DNA of 46,545 nt from Oscillatoriales cyanobacterium Centralia_MAG_596 (GCA_021323955.1 JAJPKC010000311.1:1-46545); one strand, 5' to 3'; positions 1-9,269 are shown, counted from the first letter of the stretch. Numbers and translations are program-made. The notes: generated by a model not told the origin, from the letters alone.

Positions 1-1
1 C

Positions 2-250
2 CTCAGCAGTACGCTCTGGATGTGGATGGCACTCAACTACGACCATGAGACTCCCGCTACAGATCTGATCGCGTGGCAGGAGAAAATTTTGTATCAAGAC
101 ATTCCCATCATTCAGGCGCAGCGACCCAGACTCCTGCCGCTATATACCCAATCGGATCTACTGCTGAATAGCGATCGCACGCTGATAATGTATCGCAAGT
201 GGCTGCGCGACCTGGGATTACGATTTGGTACGACTGCCAGCACGGATTAG
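2..250 (+). CDS. Rieske-type aromatic ring-hydroxylating oxygenase, C-terminal fragment
   Basis: The reading frame is open from the window edge, so only about the last 82 residues are present. The ATG offered by the ORF track at base 20 is internal. The tail DIPIIQAQRPRLLPL followed by LNSDRTLIMYRKWLRDLG matches the C-terminal end of VanA/pheophorbide-oxygenase-like Rieske non-haem iron oxygenases, where a helix carrying QRP and a late R-x-W-L motif are common. The Rieske cluster and mononuclear iron sites would lie upstream, outside the window, so the substrate cannot be judged. The gene converges on the channel gene at 267, leaving only 16 bases between stop codons. Confidence 0.7.
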   Translation, partial: LSSTLWMWMALNYDHETPATDLIAWQEKILYQDIPIIQAQRPRLLPLYTQSDLLLNSDRTLIMYRKWLRDLGLRFGTTASTD

Positions 251-266
251 ACTGATCCCGATTATC

Positions 267-1955
267 TTATGCCGATCGCGTCACCGTTGAAGGCATGACG
301 CGCCAGATCTGTTCCAGGCGACTGGCCGGGATCGTCAGGTACAAAATGTCGCCTGCGCTCAGGCAAATTTCCAGTAGATCCCAGCCATGTACGGTTTGAC
401 TCCGCGTTTCCATATATAGCGGTACAAAATCGGTGGCGATCGCGGCGTCCTGTACGCGCTTGCCACAAAACGGATGGTTCGCGGTAATCATGGTTGCCAG
501 CGCTACCCAAAGGCTGTCAGCCGTCATCCCATTACCGAGAATGCGACCACCCAATGCCGCCGCCGCAAATGCTGGGGCTACCAGTTCTGCCGGACTAAAT
601 ACCGCATCAAACTCAAACACAAGCTGCGCCATCCAGGCAAACTCTGGATCCTGGTAGCGCACAATCACCCCCACCTTGGGATTTAAGCTTTTGGCGTTCA
701 GGGCAATTTCCAGGTTTACCGTATCGTTACTGGTTACTGCCAACAATGCTTGCGCCTGCGCAAAGTTTGCCGCTTTGAGCGTAGCAGGAAGGCTGGCATC
801 ACCCTGGATCACCGGGATCTTCATTGCCCGGACGGTGTTGAGGAAGCGGCAGTTGGGGTCTTGCTCAATCACCACAACTTCATGCCCATAGCTGTGAAGG
901 TGGCTGACAATTTGTACCCCAACACCACCCAGTCCACAAACGACAAAATGGCCGCGACGGGGAATACGAGCGGCATCCCAAAAGCGATCGAACCGCGTGC
1001 CCAGCACAAAATCGTTCAGCAGCGCATAGGAAATACCAATAATGGCTGCGCCCACCAGCATGGTAAAGACGGTAAACAGCTTTAGATCATCGGGGGCATG
1101 GTCGATCCCGATATCGTTACCGCCCGCTCCCGTAATAATGCCGACGGAAAAGTAGAGGGCGTCGATCAGGTTGGTGTGCAGCACCGATGAGGCATACGTA
1201 GCTGTGCTGATCAAGATCATGACCAGCAGAAGCATCGTACCAGCCAGCAAGGCTCGACTGTGCGAGCGGAGATACTTCAGCCCCAGGGCCAGTTTGGTCA
1301 ACTTTTGCGTGAGCGATCGCTGGACGGTGCGAATGCTGGGTTTCGTGCCAATGATCAGGCGATCGCCCGACTGGAGCCGATGCCCCCGCACGATCGCTGA
1401 CACCAGATCGACCTTACTATCGACGGGCAGATAGTAAATCAACATGCGATCGCGGTCTTCCCACAGGTCGCTGAGCTTCCGTCCGAGCCACGGGTGGTCA
1501 TCCTCAATGTAGGCTTCATGGATAGGCCAGGTCTGGTTAAACAGCCGCAGTTGCCCGATCGCGGCATTGCCCAGCGCCGCAAACGTAAAAATTGGTGCAG
1601 CCAGCGACGCCACACTCATGCTGATGTGGTCTGGCAAGGTCGTGTCCAGGCGATCGCCCAAACTCGTGTTGAACAGCCGATTGATAATCCGGATGCGTGG
1701 ATTCAGTACCCGTGCCTGCATGAGAACGGCCAGATTAAGGCCATCGTCATTGTTGGTCAAAACCAGCGTTTGGGCATCGCGGATGCCCGCTTGCAGCAGG
1801 ATCTTGGCTGACTGCACATCGCCAACGATGACATCCTCCTCATGGGCGATCGGGCGATGGTGAATCCCGACGACATGTGCGCCCTGCTGTCTGAGCAAAC
1901 AGAGGATTTTGTACCCAGTCGGACTCAAACCACAAATAATAATTCGAGGTTTCAT
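267..1955 (-). CDS. RCK-channel-RCK protein (TrkA-N domains flanking a two-helix ion channel)
   Basis: This 562-residue protein probably controls a cation conductance in the plasma or thylakoid membrane. Residues 1-130 form an NAD-binding RCK/TrkA-N domain (IIICGLSPTGYKIL), followed to about 205 by a TrkA-C-like segment. Two hydrophobic helices lie near 234-256 and 291-315, with a pore-loop region between them. A second RCK domain starts near 335 with the glycine-rich turn VVCGLGGVGVQIV. An RCK domain before the pore as well as after it is unusual, since most bacterial K+ channels carry RCK only C-terminally. The expected TVGYGD filter is not there. The equivalent stretch reads TGAGGND (275-281), so potassium selectivity should not be assumed. 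The ATG at 1955 is the natural start because the Rossmann fold begins at once. Confidence 0.85.
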   Translation of the reverse strand: MKPRIIICGLSPTGYKILCLLRQQGAHVVGIHHRPIAHEEDVIVGDVQSAKILLQAGIRDAQTLVLTNNDDGLNLAVLMQARVLNPRIRIINRLFNTSLGDRLDTTLPDHISMSVASLAAPIFTFAALGNAAIGQLRLFNQTWPIHEAYIEDDHPWLGRKLSDLWEDRDRMLIYYLPVDSKVDLVSAIVRGHRLQSGDRLIIGTKPSIRTVQRSLTQKLTKLALGLKYLRSHSRALLAGTMLLLVMILISTATYASSVLHTNLIDALYFSVGIITGAGGNDIGIDHAPDDLKLFTVFTMLVGAAIIGISYALLNDFVLGTRFDRFWDAARIPRRGHFVVCGLGGVGVQIVSHLHSYGHEVVVIEQDPNCRFLNTVRAMKIPVIQGDASLPATLKAANFAQAQALLAVTSNDTVNLEIALNAKSLNPKVGVIVRYQDPEFAWMAQLVFEFDAVFSPAELVAPAFAAAALGGRILGNGMTADSLWVALATMITANHPFCGKRVQDAAIATDFVPLYMETRSQTVHGWDLLEICLSAGDILYLTIPASRLEQIWRVMPSTVTRSA

Positions 1956-2212
1956 ACTTGAGAAGGCGCTGCCGGCGCGACAGGACTAGTCTTCTATTCT
2001 CGATCGCCGTTCCCGCCAGGACTGTACTGGAAAACACCATTATGATGGGAAAGGCAGTTGGGAAACGGAAACGACCGCGATCGGTAGTCCAATGTCAGAC
2101 TGGCAAGCACCACTCAACGCTCAAACCGCTCCCTCTTGCTGCGCTTGCCCGTGCCTTTTGCGCTTTTGCTCTCTCCAGCCCCTTAGATCTCTAGTCCTTC
2201 CCACCTCCTGAC

Positions 2213-2626
2213 ATGACTTACTTCGTAATTTACGACGGCAACTGCAACCTCTGCACCACCCTCGTGCAATTGCTGGAAACGCTGGACAAAGGCGATCGAT
2301 TTCAGTACATCCCGATGCAGGATGAGCCAGCCTTGAGTCAATTTGGTATTACCGCGCAGGACTGTGAGCAAGGCATGATTTTAATCAATGCGGCAAGCCC
2401 CGAACAGCGCTGGCAGGGCAGCGAGGCGGCTGAAGAGATCGGGCGGCTGTTGCCAATGGGGCAAATCTTTGTGGCGGCTTATCGAGGGTTGCCAGGGGCA
2501 AAATGGGCTGGCGATCGCGCCTACGTGCAGATTCGTGATAACCGCTATACGCTCTTTGGCCGACGCGATCGGACGTATTATCCCCAATATCCAGCGGCCT
2601 GTGTGTCTGATCATTGCCGTCTGTAA
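2213..2626 (+). CDS. DCC-family thiol-disulfide oxidoreductase (DUF393)
   Basis: The 137-residue protein opens with VIYDGNCNLCTTLV, the signature of the DCC family. The DGxCxxC motif near residues 8-14 is a thioredoxin-like redox pair. Family members are small cytoplasmic proteins proposed to exchange thiols and disulfides, but few have been assigned a substrate. Length is typical for the family and the ATG directly precedes the first strand. The C-terminus carries two further cysteines (AACVSDHC). The gene stands alone between a divergent channel gene and a caspase-fold gene 197 bases downstream, with no obvious operon partner. Recognition comes from the motif and the overall pattern. Confidence 0.85.
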   Translation: MTYFVIYDGNCNLCTTLVQLLETLDKGDRFQYIPMQDEPALSQFGITAQDCEQGMILINAASPEQRWQGSEAAEEIGRLLPMGQIFVAAYRGLPGAKWAGDRAYVQIRDNRYTLFGRRDRTYYPQYPAACVSDHCRL

Positions 2627-2823
2627 ACTGATCATCCTCCAGCCACCCTCATAATGTCCGGATTTCTCCTGTTTTCGCTGTAAATCTAGTGATAGATGGA
2701 TGTTTTTTTGTGACTGTTGATTAGTCAACAAACTCCAGGGTGTATCGGGCTTTGGCAGCGGCAATCTGTCTGCGGTAGCCGTCCGATGGTATGAGATAAC
2801 CCGATGAATAAGACTGGATTGAG

Positions 2824-4257
2824 ATGGCAGAAAAATGGGCGATCGTCATTGGCATCAGTCAGTATGAGCGTCTGCAATCCCTCCAATATGCAGAACGTGA
2901 TGCTCAGTTGGTGCGAGATTTCTTGGTAAAAGAGGCCAAGTTTGATCAGGTTTACTACTTTTCCGATCGATCACCCGAAATTGTGCTGGACGGGGTGACG
3001 ATCTTAACGCAGCCTACGGTGGCCAATCTCTGGCGATTTTTTGAGCTGCGGTTTGCGACCCCTTTTCTCAAGCAGGGCGATACACTCTGGCTGTTTTTCA
3101 GCGGCTACGGTTTGCAGTATGCCGACTCAGACTATCTCATGCCCAGTGATGGCGAACCGGAGGCGGCCGACATAACCGCTTTCACAATCGATGCCGTTGC
3201 CGACTGTCTCTGTCGCAGTGGGGCCGACAGTCCTGTGTTGTTTCTCGACGCCTGCCGTACCGACGACCAGAAGTTTGGGCAGGGTTTTGGAACCGATCCA
3301 ACGGGGGTCGTCAGCATTTTTTCGGCGGACTTTGGTGAAGTGACCCAAGAAATTGAGGCGATGCAGCAGGGGACATTCGCCCACGTCCTGGTTGAGGGGG
3401 TACGGTGGGAAAGCCGTCAGTCAAACCCAACCATAGCGCACCTATTTGAATACCTACGCGATCGCGTCCCCCAGATCAACCTGCACCACGGCAAACCACC
3501 ACAGACGCCCCGGATGAGTGCAAATGCCGCGATCGACCCTGAGGCAATTCCCGTGCCCAGGGCGATCGATCGCCGCCAATCCCAACCCAAAGTCCGGCTT
3601 TCGCCGCCCGTCCCGCCAACCGTAGCAGCACCCAAGCCTGCCGCCGTGATGCCGCAATCGGTGATGCGTCGGAGACTGGTAGAGGGACTGGCAGGAGTGG
3701 CAATTCTGGCGCTCGGGTTTGCTGGCATATCTGCCTATTGGGAGGTCACCAGTCTCGATTGGGGTGGCATCCTCCGCTCGGCCCAGCTTGCCCTGAGCGG
3801 CGCACCGCCGTCGTCGAGTGCCTCGACCAAACCCCTCACAGGCACGGCATCACTCCAGGCTGCGTCTAGCTCCAGAGATCGCGATAATTTTTATCAACGT
3901 CTGCCAAAGACGGGAACGTATACGGCTACGACGGGACGTTCGGGGGAGTCGTATCGCGAAATTAGCAGTGGTGCCGGACGGTTTTGCATCAAAATTGTCA
4001 ATACCCCTACTACGCCATCCACGGGCTACCAGCAGATTATTGTTAGCAGCCTCGCCTTTCGTGAGAATGGCATCTACATCGACGCCACCCGCGAACGGCT
4101 GACGGTGGATGGCACGTTTACCGAAATTACGGACAGCAAGAATACCTGGCAATGGCTGAGTGCCGATGTCGATCGCAGCGGACTCGTAGCCGAATGTTTA
4201 GCCGCTCCTGGGAGCTATATCCGGCAAGTAAAGGGGGGAAAAGTAAACCCCAGCTAA
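2824..4257 (+). CDS. Caspase-fold (orthocaspase-like) protein with His-to-Tyr substitution, membrane-anchored
   Basis: Residues 1-240 form a caspase-like domain, starting WAIVIGISQY as in C14/metacaspase proteins. The first catalytic position, normally SGHG, reads SGYG (Tyr95), while the Cys strand LFLDACR keeps Cys144. The His-Cys dyad is therefore half lost, and protease activity is doubtful. Pseudo-orthocaspases with Tyr at this position are, to my knowledge, described in cyanobacteria. A proline-rich linker (about 250-280) leads to one transmembrane helix (about 286-305). A C-terminal domain of about 170 residues, which I do not recognise, would lie across the membrane. The ATG at 2824 sits right before the first strand. 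It converges on the malic enzyme gene. Likely role: a regulatory or scaffold relative of the active caspase at 9342-12269. Confidence 0.85.
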   Translation: MAEKWAIVIGISQYERLQSLQYAERDAQLVRDFLVKEAKFDQVYYFSDRSPEIVLDGVTILTQPTVANLWRFFELRFATPFLKQGDTLWLFFSGYGLQYADSDYLMPSDGEPEAADITAFTIDAVADCLCRSGADSPVLFLDACRTDDQKFGQGFGTDPTGVVSIFSADFGEVTQEIEAMQQGTFAHVLVEGVRWESRQSNPTIAHLFEYLRDRVPQINLHHGKPPQTPRMSANAAIDPEAIPVPRAIDRRQSQPKVRLSPPVPPTVAAPKPAAVMPQSVMRRRLVEGLAGVAILALGFAGISAYWEVTSLDWGGILRSAQLALSGAPPSSSASTKPLTGTASLQAASSSRDRDNFYQRLPKTGTYTATTGRSGESYREISSGAGRFCIKIVNTPTTPSTGYQQIIVSSLAFRENGIYIDATRERLTVDGTFTEITDSKNTWQWLSADVDRSGLVAECLAAPGSYIRQVKGGKVNPS

Positions 4258-4381
4258 AGGATGCCGGGTGTTGGCACGATCGCTTTGGCTAGAACGCTTT
4301 GGCCAGAACGCTGAGGACATAGCCAGTGGTTGCAATATGCAGACGGGATCAGCATTCTGCCCCATCCCTGCCTCCCATGCA

Positions 4382-4438
4382 GGACAACGGCTATCGCCGG
4401 TTGATCGAAGCAGGGTAAAGGCTAACTGTCCGTTGTCC
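4382..4438. terminator. Candidate terminator-like inverted repeat between convergent genes
   Basis: GGACAACGG (4382-4390) and CCGTTGTCC (4430-4438) are perfect 9-base inverted arms separated by 39 bases. They lie between the convergent caspase-fold and malic enzyme genes. The long loop and missing T-run make this a weak terminator prediction. The same gap holds a 14-base near-perfect tandem duplication (cgctttggctagaa / cgctttggccagaa) around 4280-4312. I see no gene in the gap. Confidence 0.3.
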
Positions 4439-4466
4439 GGCGCTCTTTCGACTCATTCTGTCGCCT

Positions 4467-5858
4467 TCACGCGCGGGCAATGCCTTCCTGGCGGGCAGCA
4501 CTCTGGACAGCGGCAGAGACGGCTGTAGCGACCCGTTCATCAAACACAGACGGGATGATGAATTCGCGACCGAGATCGGTGGGCTTGACGAGGGAGGCGA
4601 TCGCCTGAGCGGCTTCGAGATACATTGTGATGGTGAAGGTAGCGGCACGGCAGTCCAGAGCACCCCGGAAGACGCCGGGAAAGGCCAGCACGTTATTAAT
4701 CTGGTTGGGATAGTCGCTGCGTCCAGTTGCCATGACCGCGACATCATTGCTCACCAACTCCGGCTGAATTTCGGGGATCGGATTTGCCATCGCGAAGACG
4801 ATCGGGTCTTTTGCCATTGATCGCACCATTTCTGGTGTGACCACACCGGGGGCACTCACCCCTAAGAAAACATCGCTCTCCCGCATCGCGTCGGCCAGTT
4901 TACCGCCTTTCTCAACCGCAAATTCCCGCTTTTGCTCGGTGAGGTCAGCGCGATCAAGGGACAAGAGGCCTTTGGAATCGCACATGGCAATGTGTTCTGC
5001 ACCCGCTTTGCGAAGCAGCCGCGCGATCGCAACGCCAGCCGCGCCTGCACCATTGATCACAATGCGAACGTCAGCCATCGATTTGTTCACCAGCTTCAAG
5101 GCGTTGATTAAAGCTGCCAGCGTCACGATCGCAGTGCCATGTTGGTCATCGTGAAAAACAGGGATATTCAGCTCGCGCTGGAGCCGCGCCTCAATTTCAA
5201 AGCAGCGTGGAGCCGCAATATCTTCCAGGTTGACGCCGCCAAAAACGGGTGCGATATTTTTCACCGTTTCAACGATTGCATCGGTGTCCTGGGTCGCCAG
5301 GCAGATAGGGAAGGCGTCCAGTCCGCCAAACTCCTTAAACAGCATTGCTTTGCCTTCCATAACCGGCAGCGCGGCTTCGGGGCCCAGATTTCCCAACCCC
5401 AGAACCGCACTGCCATCGGTCACGATCGCAACGGTGTTCTGCTTGATCGTCAGGTTATAGACTTGCTCAGGGTCTTGGGCAATAGCGGTACAGATCCGCC
5501 CCACTCCCGGCGTATAGGCCATCGCCAGATCGGCCTGCCCCCGCAGCGGGATTCGGCTCTGGACGCTGATCTTGCCGCCTCGATGCAGGTTGAAGGTGCG
5601 ATCGTAGACATTCAGGACATGAATGTCGGGCAGCGCTTTGACGGCTGCCACAATCGTCTCTGCGTGTTCGGTACTGGCCGCGTCGATCGTGATGTCTCGC
5701 AGGGAAAGCTGACGGGTTTGCTCAATCAGATCAATCTGACCCATGTTGCCACCCAGGCTGGAGACGGCTTTTGTAACCGATGCCAGCATACCCGGCCGGT
5801 TAGGCACCTCAAAGCGGATGGTCAGACTAAAGCTGGAATTGGGAGTAAGGTTGGTCAT
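4467..5858 (-). CDS. me: NAD(P)-dependent malic enzyme with N-terminal ACT domain
   Basis: The enzyme converts malate to pyruvate, CO2 and reduced pyridine nucleotide. An ACT domain occupies about residues 8-85 (FEVPNRPGMLASVTKAV) and probably senses a small-molecule effector. The catalytic part follows: YTPGVG, the malic-domain segment VTDGSAVLGLGNLGPEA, a metal-binding region FHDDQHGTA, and a Rossmann domain INGAGAAGVAIARLL. The ORF track starts at 5921, but I prefer the ATG at 5858. It gives 463 residues, the length I recall for Synechocystis Slr0721, and removes a low-complexity extension. Neither start has a strong ribosome site. In cyanobacteria this enzyme feeds pyruvate from the C4 pool. 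It is monocistronic, convergent with the caspase-fold gene and divergent from the SRPBCC gene. Confidence 0.93.
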   Translation of the reverse strand: MTNLTPNSSFSLTIRFEVPNRPGMLASVTKAVSSLGGNMGQIDLIEQTRQLSLRDITIDAASTEHAETIVAAVKALPDIHVLNVYDRTFNLHRGGKISVQSRIPLRGQADLAMAYTPGVGRICTAIAQDPEQVYNLTIKQNTVAIVTDGSAVLGLGNLGPEAALPVMEGKAMLFKEFGGLDAFPICLATQDTDAIVETVKNIAPVFGGVNLEDIAAPRCFEIEARLQRELNIPVFHDDQHGTAIVTLAALINALKLVNKSMADVRIVINGAGAAGVAIARLLRKAGAEHIAMCDSKGLLSLDRADLTEQKREFAVEKGGKLADAMRESDVFLGVSAPGVVTPEMVRSMAKDPIVFAMANPIPEIQPELVSNDVAVMATGRSDYPNQINNVLAFPGVFRGALDCRAATFTITMYLEAAQAIASLVKPTDLGREFIIPSVFDERVATAVSAAVQSAARQEGIARA

Positions 5859-6027
5859 GGGCGTTTGAAGTGGGAAATGCGATGGTGATTGCAGCGTAAT
5901 CGACAGGATGAGGCTGGACAACGAAAGCTTGCCAAAGCGTCATTAGCTTAAGGGAATGTCCGACTCAGGATTGTACCAACTCACACCAACTGATTTGATG
6001 TAGTCATGATGAAGCATGTGCAGGTTT

Positions 6028-6471
6028 ATGCCCAGTCTCTACGCCGAAATTGAAATTAATGCGTCCCGGCGGCGGGTTTGGCAGGTGCTTCTGCAAAAAG
6101 AGCACTGGCTTTATTGGAATACCTATTTGTATGACTGCGATGACAGCCGGCCGTTTGCACCGGGTCAGACCGTCTGGCTGTCGCTACGCCGCATTCCCGG
6201 CGATGAGGAAACAGAATTTCAGCCGATCGTCACCCTGATGCAAGCAGACGTGTGCTTGAAATGGGTGTCGTCCATTCCTGGCTTTGCGATCGAGCATGTA
6301 TTTCAGCTCCAGGAAACCGGGCGCGATCGCACCAAATACATTCATCAGGAGAATTTTTCCGGTGCTCTCACCCGCGTTTTCTTTCCCTTCATTCGCCAGG
6401 ACGAACAGCAAGGCATCCGCCGCATGGCGCGTGAGCTAAAGCGGTATGTGGAGGCATCACAAGCTGGTTAA
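6028..6471 (+). CDS. SRPBCC/polyketide-cyclase-like protein
   Basis: The product (147 residues from the ATG at 6028, which I prefer to the upstream ATG at 6016) has the START/Bet v1-like SRPBCC pattern. It begins LYAEIEINASRRRVWQVL with a Trp-rich first helix (HWLYWNTYLYD). Later come strands with an interrupted RTKYIHQENFSGAL and a C-terminal helix RRMARELKRYVEA. This fold makes a hydrophobic cavity for lipids or other small hydrophobic ligands, and the ligand cannot be read from sequence. Length is standard for the family. Its promoter would lie in the 169 bases shared with the divergent malic enzyme gene. The two AT-richer exported genes follow 85 bases downstream. Confidence 0.8.
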   Translation: MPSLYAEIEINASRRRVWQVLLQKEHWLYWNTYLYDCDDSRPFAPGQTVWLSLRRIPGDEETEFQPIVTLMQADVCLKWVSSIPGFAIEHVFQLQETGRDRTKYIHQENFSGALTRVFFPFIRQDEQQGIRRMARELKRYVEASQAG

Positions 6472-6555
6472 AAACTGGCACAATACCCATTTTGTGTGGG
6501 CTTGTCACAGCAAAAATCTCGTATTATTCTGCTGGAGCTTTATAAAGGGTGTGCA

Positions 6556-8022
6556 ATGCTCAAGCGAATTCCAGGCATTAAGCCTTTGGTGATGACGGCA
6601 GTGTTAATTGGGTCGAACTTTATACCACTACAAGCAATCGCTAACGATAATAAAGTTTTTGTTCTACCGAAGAACGATCTATTCCAAATCTCGACTCGAA
6701 AAGGCTTAAATTGGGCAGCTAATGAATGGCCTTACAACGCAACAATTGTCATTGAGGAAGGTGGACAACAGGTTGGCGAGGCTGTTTTAGACCGTCAGGG
6801 TTACGACTTTACAAATGAGTCTGATCCAAGCTTGCTCCGTGTTGTTATTAAAGCTCCATTTTCCAGTCCCGCACCCAATCGATTAGTTGCAGTTTCTACA
6901 TGGAGTAGCCGGACAGAGGGCTGCTTTATGGAGTTATTAATCCAGGTTTCGCTACCAACGAGTTTAAGTGGAATTAATGGACGTGCTCTGGCTCCCTATT
7001 TAGTTCCGGCACGGGTTCAGGTTGATCTGGGAAAAGAAGTGATCACTCTACAACCTAAACCAGGATCTGAAGCAAGGTATAGCGATCCTATTCCTTACGA
7101 ATACTACAACATTGCTAAAGGACAATATATTAGTGGATTTTGGCATCAAGCACGTAATGAGTTTGTCGTTACGTCTAAGCAGGCAAAGATGCTTCTCGAT
7201 ACCCCTCCCGGAAAAGCTCGAGTCATTCTTGCTTTTCCAAACGATCTGTACAAAACCTATGCTTATCCGATTGGAGAAGGAACTACAAAACGCTGGAAAG
7301 AGGTCTTCGGTTTTAATGATGATTGCAAAGCCAACTCTCCTTCAAGACCACTGCCTCCAGATCTGGTAACCCAAGCGAAGTGGACACCACCTAAGGGATA
7401 TTACTATCCGCCTGATGCGGAATTTAAAGAAGCTGAAACAGACGCTAAATCGCTAATGAAGACAGAAGTTAAATTGACCGCTGATGAGCGTAAACAACGG
7501 TATGCTTTTCAGCAGAGCTGGTCTAAGAAAAACGTTCTTTGGCGTTATCTCGGTAGTTGGTCGATCGACAAAAGCAACTTTTATATTTTTCCGGCTACCA
7601 AAAACAGCCAGGCAGCTTGTGTCGTTACAGAACGGCAAAGTAAACCGGATGTCTTTGAAGGATATGTTTACAACACAGCCAGTCCCAGAGAGATGCAGTA
7701 TCATAAACCGAGAGACAAAGATATTAGTGGACTTTATTGGCGAGATCAGCAGGACGTTTTGTTTGGGAAAGATACTGGACCTGGCAGGGTTTATCCAGTT
7801 TTTGCCAGTCAAAAGTCGATCACTATTTCAACAGATATGAAAGCAGATTTCTATCGCTTGGGTTGCCCCACTGCGTTCATTCCAGCATCAAAGTTTGTTC
7901 CATCTCAAGAGCAGACATCTTCTCAAGAGCGACGCGTAGTGAACCCATTGAGCCAGATCGCTCCTCGGCTAAGTTTTTCGCTTGCCCTATTACTACAGAA
8001 TTTTGCACATCGTAAACTCTAA
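6556..8022 (+). CDS. Unrecognised exported protein
   Basis: I do not recognise this family. The ORF track begins at a GTG (6496), but the ATG at 6556 is better. It is preceded by an AAGGGTG-type ribosome site and starts a clear signal peptide (MLKRIPGIKPLV, then a hydrophobic core ending near LQAIANDN). The mature part, about 460 residues, is rich in aromatic residues and predicted strand (repeated W-x-Y, GYYYPPD). It has scattered cysteines that could pair in the periplasm. A second hydrophobic patch (LSFSLALLLQ) lies near the C-terminus. Codons are visibly more AT-rich and HIP1 sites scarcer than in flanking housekeeping genes. The stop is 7 bases before the next ATG, so it forms an operon with the TPR gene. 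Confidence 0.65.
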   Translation: MLKRIPGIKPLVMTAVLIGSNFIPLQAIANDNKVFVLPKNDLFQISTRKGLNWAANEWPYNATIVIEEGGQQVGEAVLDRQGYDFTNESDPSLLRVVIKAPFSSPAPNRLVAVSTWSSRTEGCFMELLIQVSLPTSLSGINGRALAPYLVPARVQVDLGKEVITLQPKPGSEARYSDPIPYEYYNIAKGQYISGFWHQARNEFVVTSKQAKMLLDTPPGKARVILAFPNDLYKTYAYPIGEGTTKRWKEVFGFNDDCKANSPSRPLPPDLVTQAKWTPPKGYYYPPDAEFKEAETDAKSLMKTEVKLTADERKQRYAFQQSWSKKNVLWRYLGSWSIDKSNFYIFPATKNSQAACVVTERQSKPDVFEGYVYNTASPREMQYHKPRDKDISGLYWRDQQDVLFGKDTGPGRVYPVFASQKSITISTDMKADFYRLGCPTAFIPASKFVPSQEQTSSQERRVVNPLSQIAPRLSFSLALLLQNFAHRKL

Positions 8023-8029
8023 AATTCTG

Positions 8030-9229
8030 ATGAAACCAGTCACGTTAGCATTTCATACACTGCTTCAGTTAGCTGTTGTAGAACGTGTTTTGAATTTGTC
8101 GAGTGTCGCGCTGCCTGTCTCGTTAAATGGAGTAGGTGTGGTTAATTCTGGTTCATTGTTTTCCAGATCAACGTTGGTTGCTCAATCGCGTGAAGCAATC
8201 GCAGCGCTCAAGCAGGGTCGCGAACTGTATCAGCAATATAACTATGACGCCGCTCTGAGATCTTTTGAACAAGTAACTAAGCAAGACCCAGACTTTGCTG
8301 ATGCCTGGTATTGGCAGGGTATGACTCTGTACAATCAGCGCGACTATCAAAACGCGATCGTCTCCTTCAAAAGAGCGACCCAAATCGATGCTAAAAATCC
8401 AATCTTTTGGAAAGCGCGAGGGGATGCGATGAATGCTTTAGCACAATATACGCCTGAGCAAGATACCGCAATTGAGCGATATGATCTTGCCGTTGATGCT
8501 TACGATCGTGCCCTAAAATTCATGCCCGCTAATTCCATAAATGAACAGGCTGCAACATGGATGGGGCGTAGTGAATCGCTTTTTGCTCAAGGTAATTTAC
8601 TGGCTAGTCAGCAAAATCCTGTAGCCGCGTCACAAAAGTACCAAGAAGCCACAACTTCCTACAATGAGGTGATAAAGCTAGCAGCACTAACCAATGATAT
8701 AAATCAACAAGTTGATGCCCTATGGCAGCAGGGTGAAGCATATAGGAGAATCGCTGTCTATGGAGAAGAATCGAATAAGCAAACCTCTTATAGGGATGCT
8801 CTTAGCTCTTTTGATAGAGCCATTCAACTTAAATCAGATTTTTCTGATTGTTGGTACCGACGTGGTCGAGTCCTGGAAGAACTAAATCAACTAAAGGAAG
8901 CGTTGAATTCTTACGGTCAAGCAATACATATTGACCCAGAATTTGCAGAAGCTTTGCATTGGCAAGGAAAGCTCCTAGCTAAGTTAAAACGTTTTGAAGC
9001 AGCATTTGACTCGTTTGACAGAGCGACGAAGGGAACTATTCGGAGCGATTGGGCACTGGAAACAAAGCTAAATCCAGCTGAAATCTGGTATGGCCGTGGT
9101 TTAGCACTTTATCAGTTAAAACGTTATGAGCAGGCAGTCAGGTCATTTGATCAAGCAATTAAACTCAAGCCTGATTTCCCAGATGCACAAAAATATCGTA
9201 GCTATGCCCAGGACCAGTTAAATCGGTAA
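8030..9229 (+). CDS. Exported tetratricopeptide-repeat protein
   Basis: The ORF track starts at a TTG (7982), but the ATG at 8030 directly begins a hydrophobic N-terminal segment (LAFHTLLQLAVVERVL), so I use it (399 residues). After a probable export signal or anchor, TPR units are clear: ALRSFEQVTKQDPDFADAWY, then further copies near DYQNAIVSFKRATQID, ALSSFDRAIQLK, ALNSYGQAIHIDPEFAEAL and AVRSFDQAIKLKPDF. TPRs bind other proteins, so this is an adaptor rather than an enzyme. It lies 7 bases after the unknown exported protein and shares its AT-rich composition, so both are likely made together and act in the periplasm. A hairpin follows and may end transcription from both directions. Confidence 0.8.
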   Translation: MKPVTLAFHTLLQLAVVERVLNLSSVALPVSLNGVGVVNSGSLFSRSTLVAQSREAIAALKQGRELYQQYNYDAALRSFEQVTKQDPDFADAWYWQGMTLYNQRDYQNAIVSFKRATQIDAKNPIFWKARGDAMNALAQYTPEQDTAIERYDLAVDAYDRALKFMPANSINEQAATWMGRSESLFAQGNLLASQQNPVAASQKYQEATTSYNEVIKLAALTNDINQQVDALWQQGEAYRRIAVYGEESNKQTSYRDALSSFDRAIQLKSDFSDCWYRRGRVLEELNQLKEALNSYGQAIHIDPEFAEALHWQGKLLAKLKRFEAAFDSFDRATKGTIRSDWALETKLNPAEIWYGRGLALYQLKRYEQAVRSFDQAIKLKPDFPDAQKYRSYAQDQLNR

Positions 9230-9269
9230 TTAGGATCGCGAATTAAATAATCTGTAAATCTGAGATTTG

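Noticed and set aside
5139-5888. Plus-strand 249-residue ORF
   Set aside because: Complete shadow of the malic enzyme gene with low-plausibility composition.
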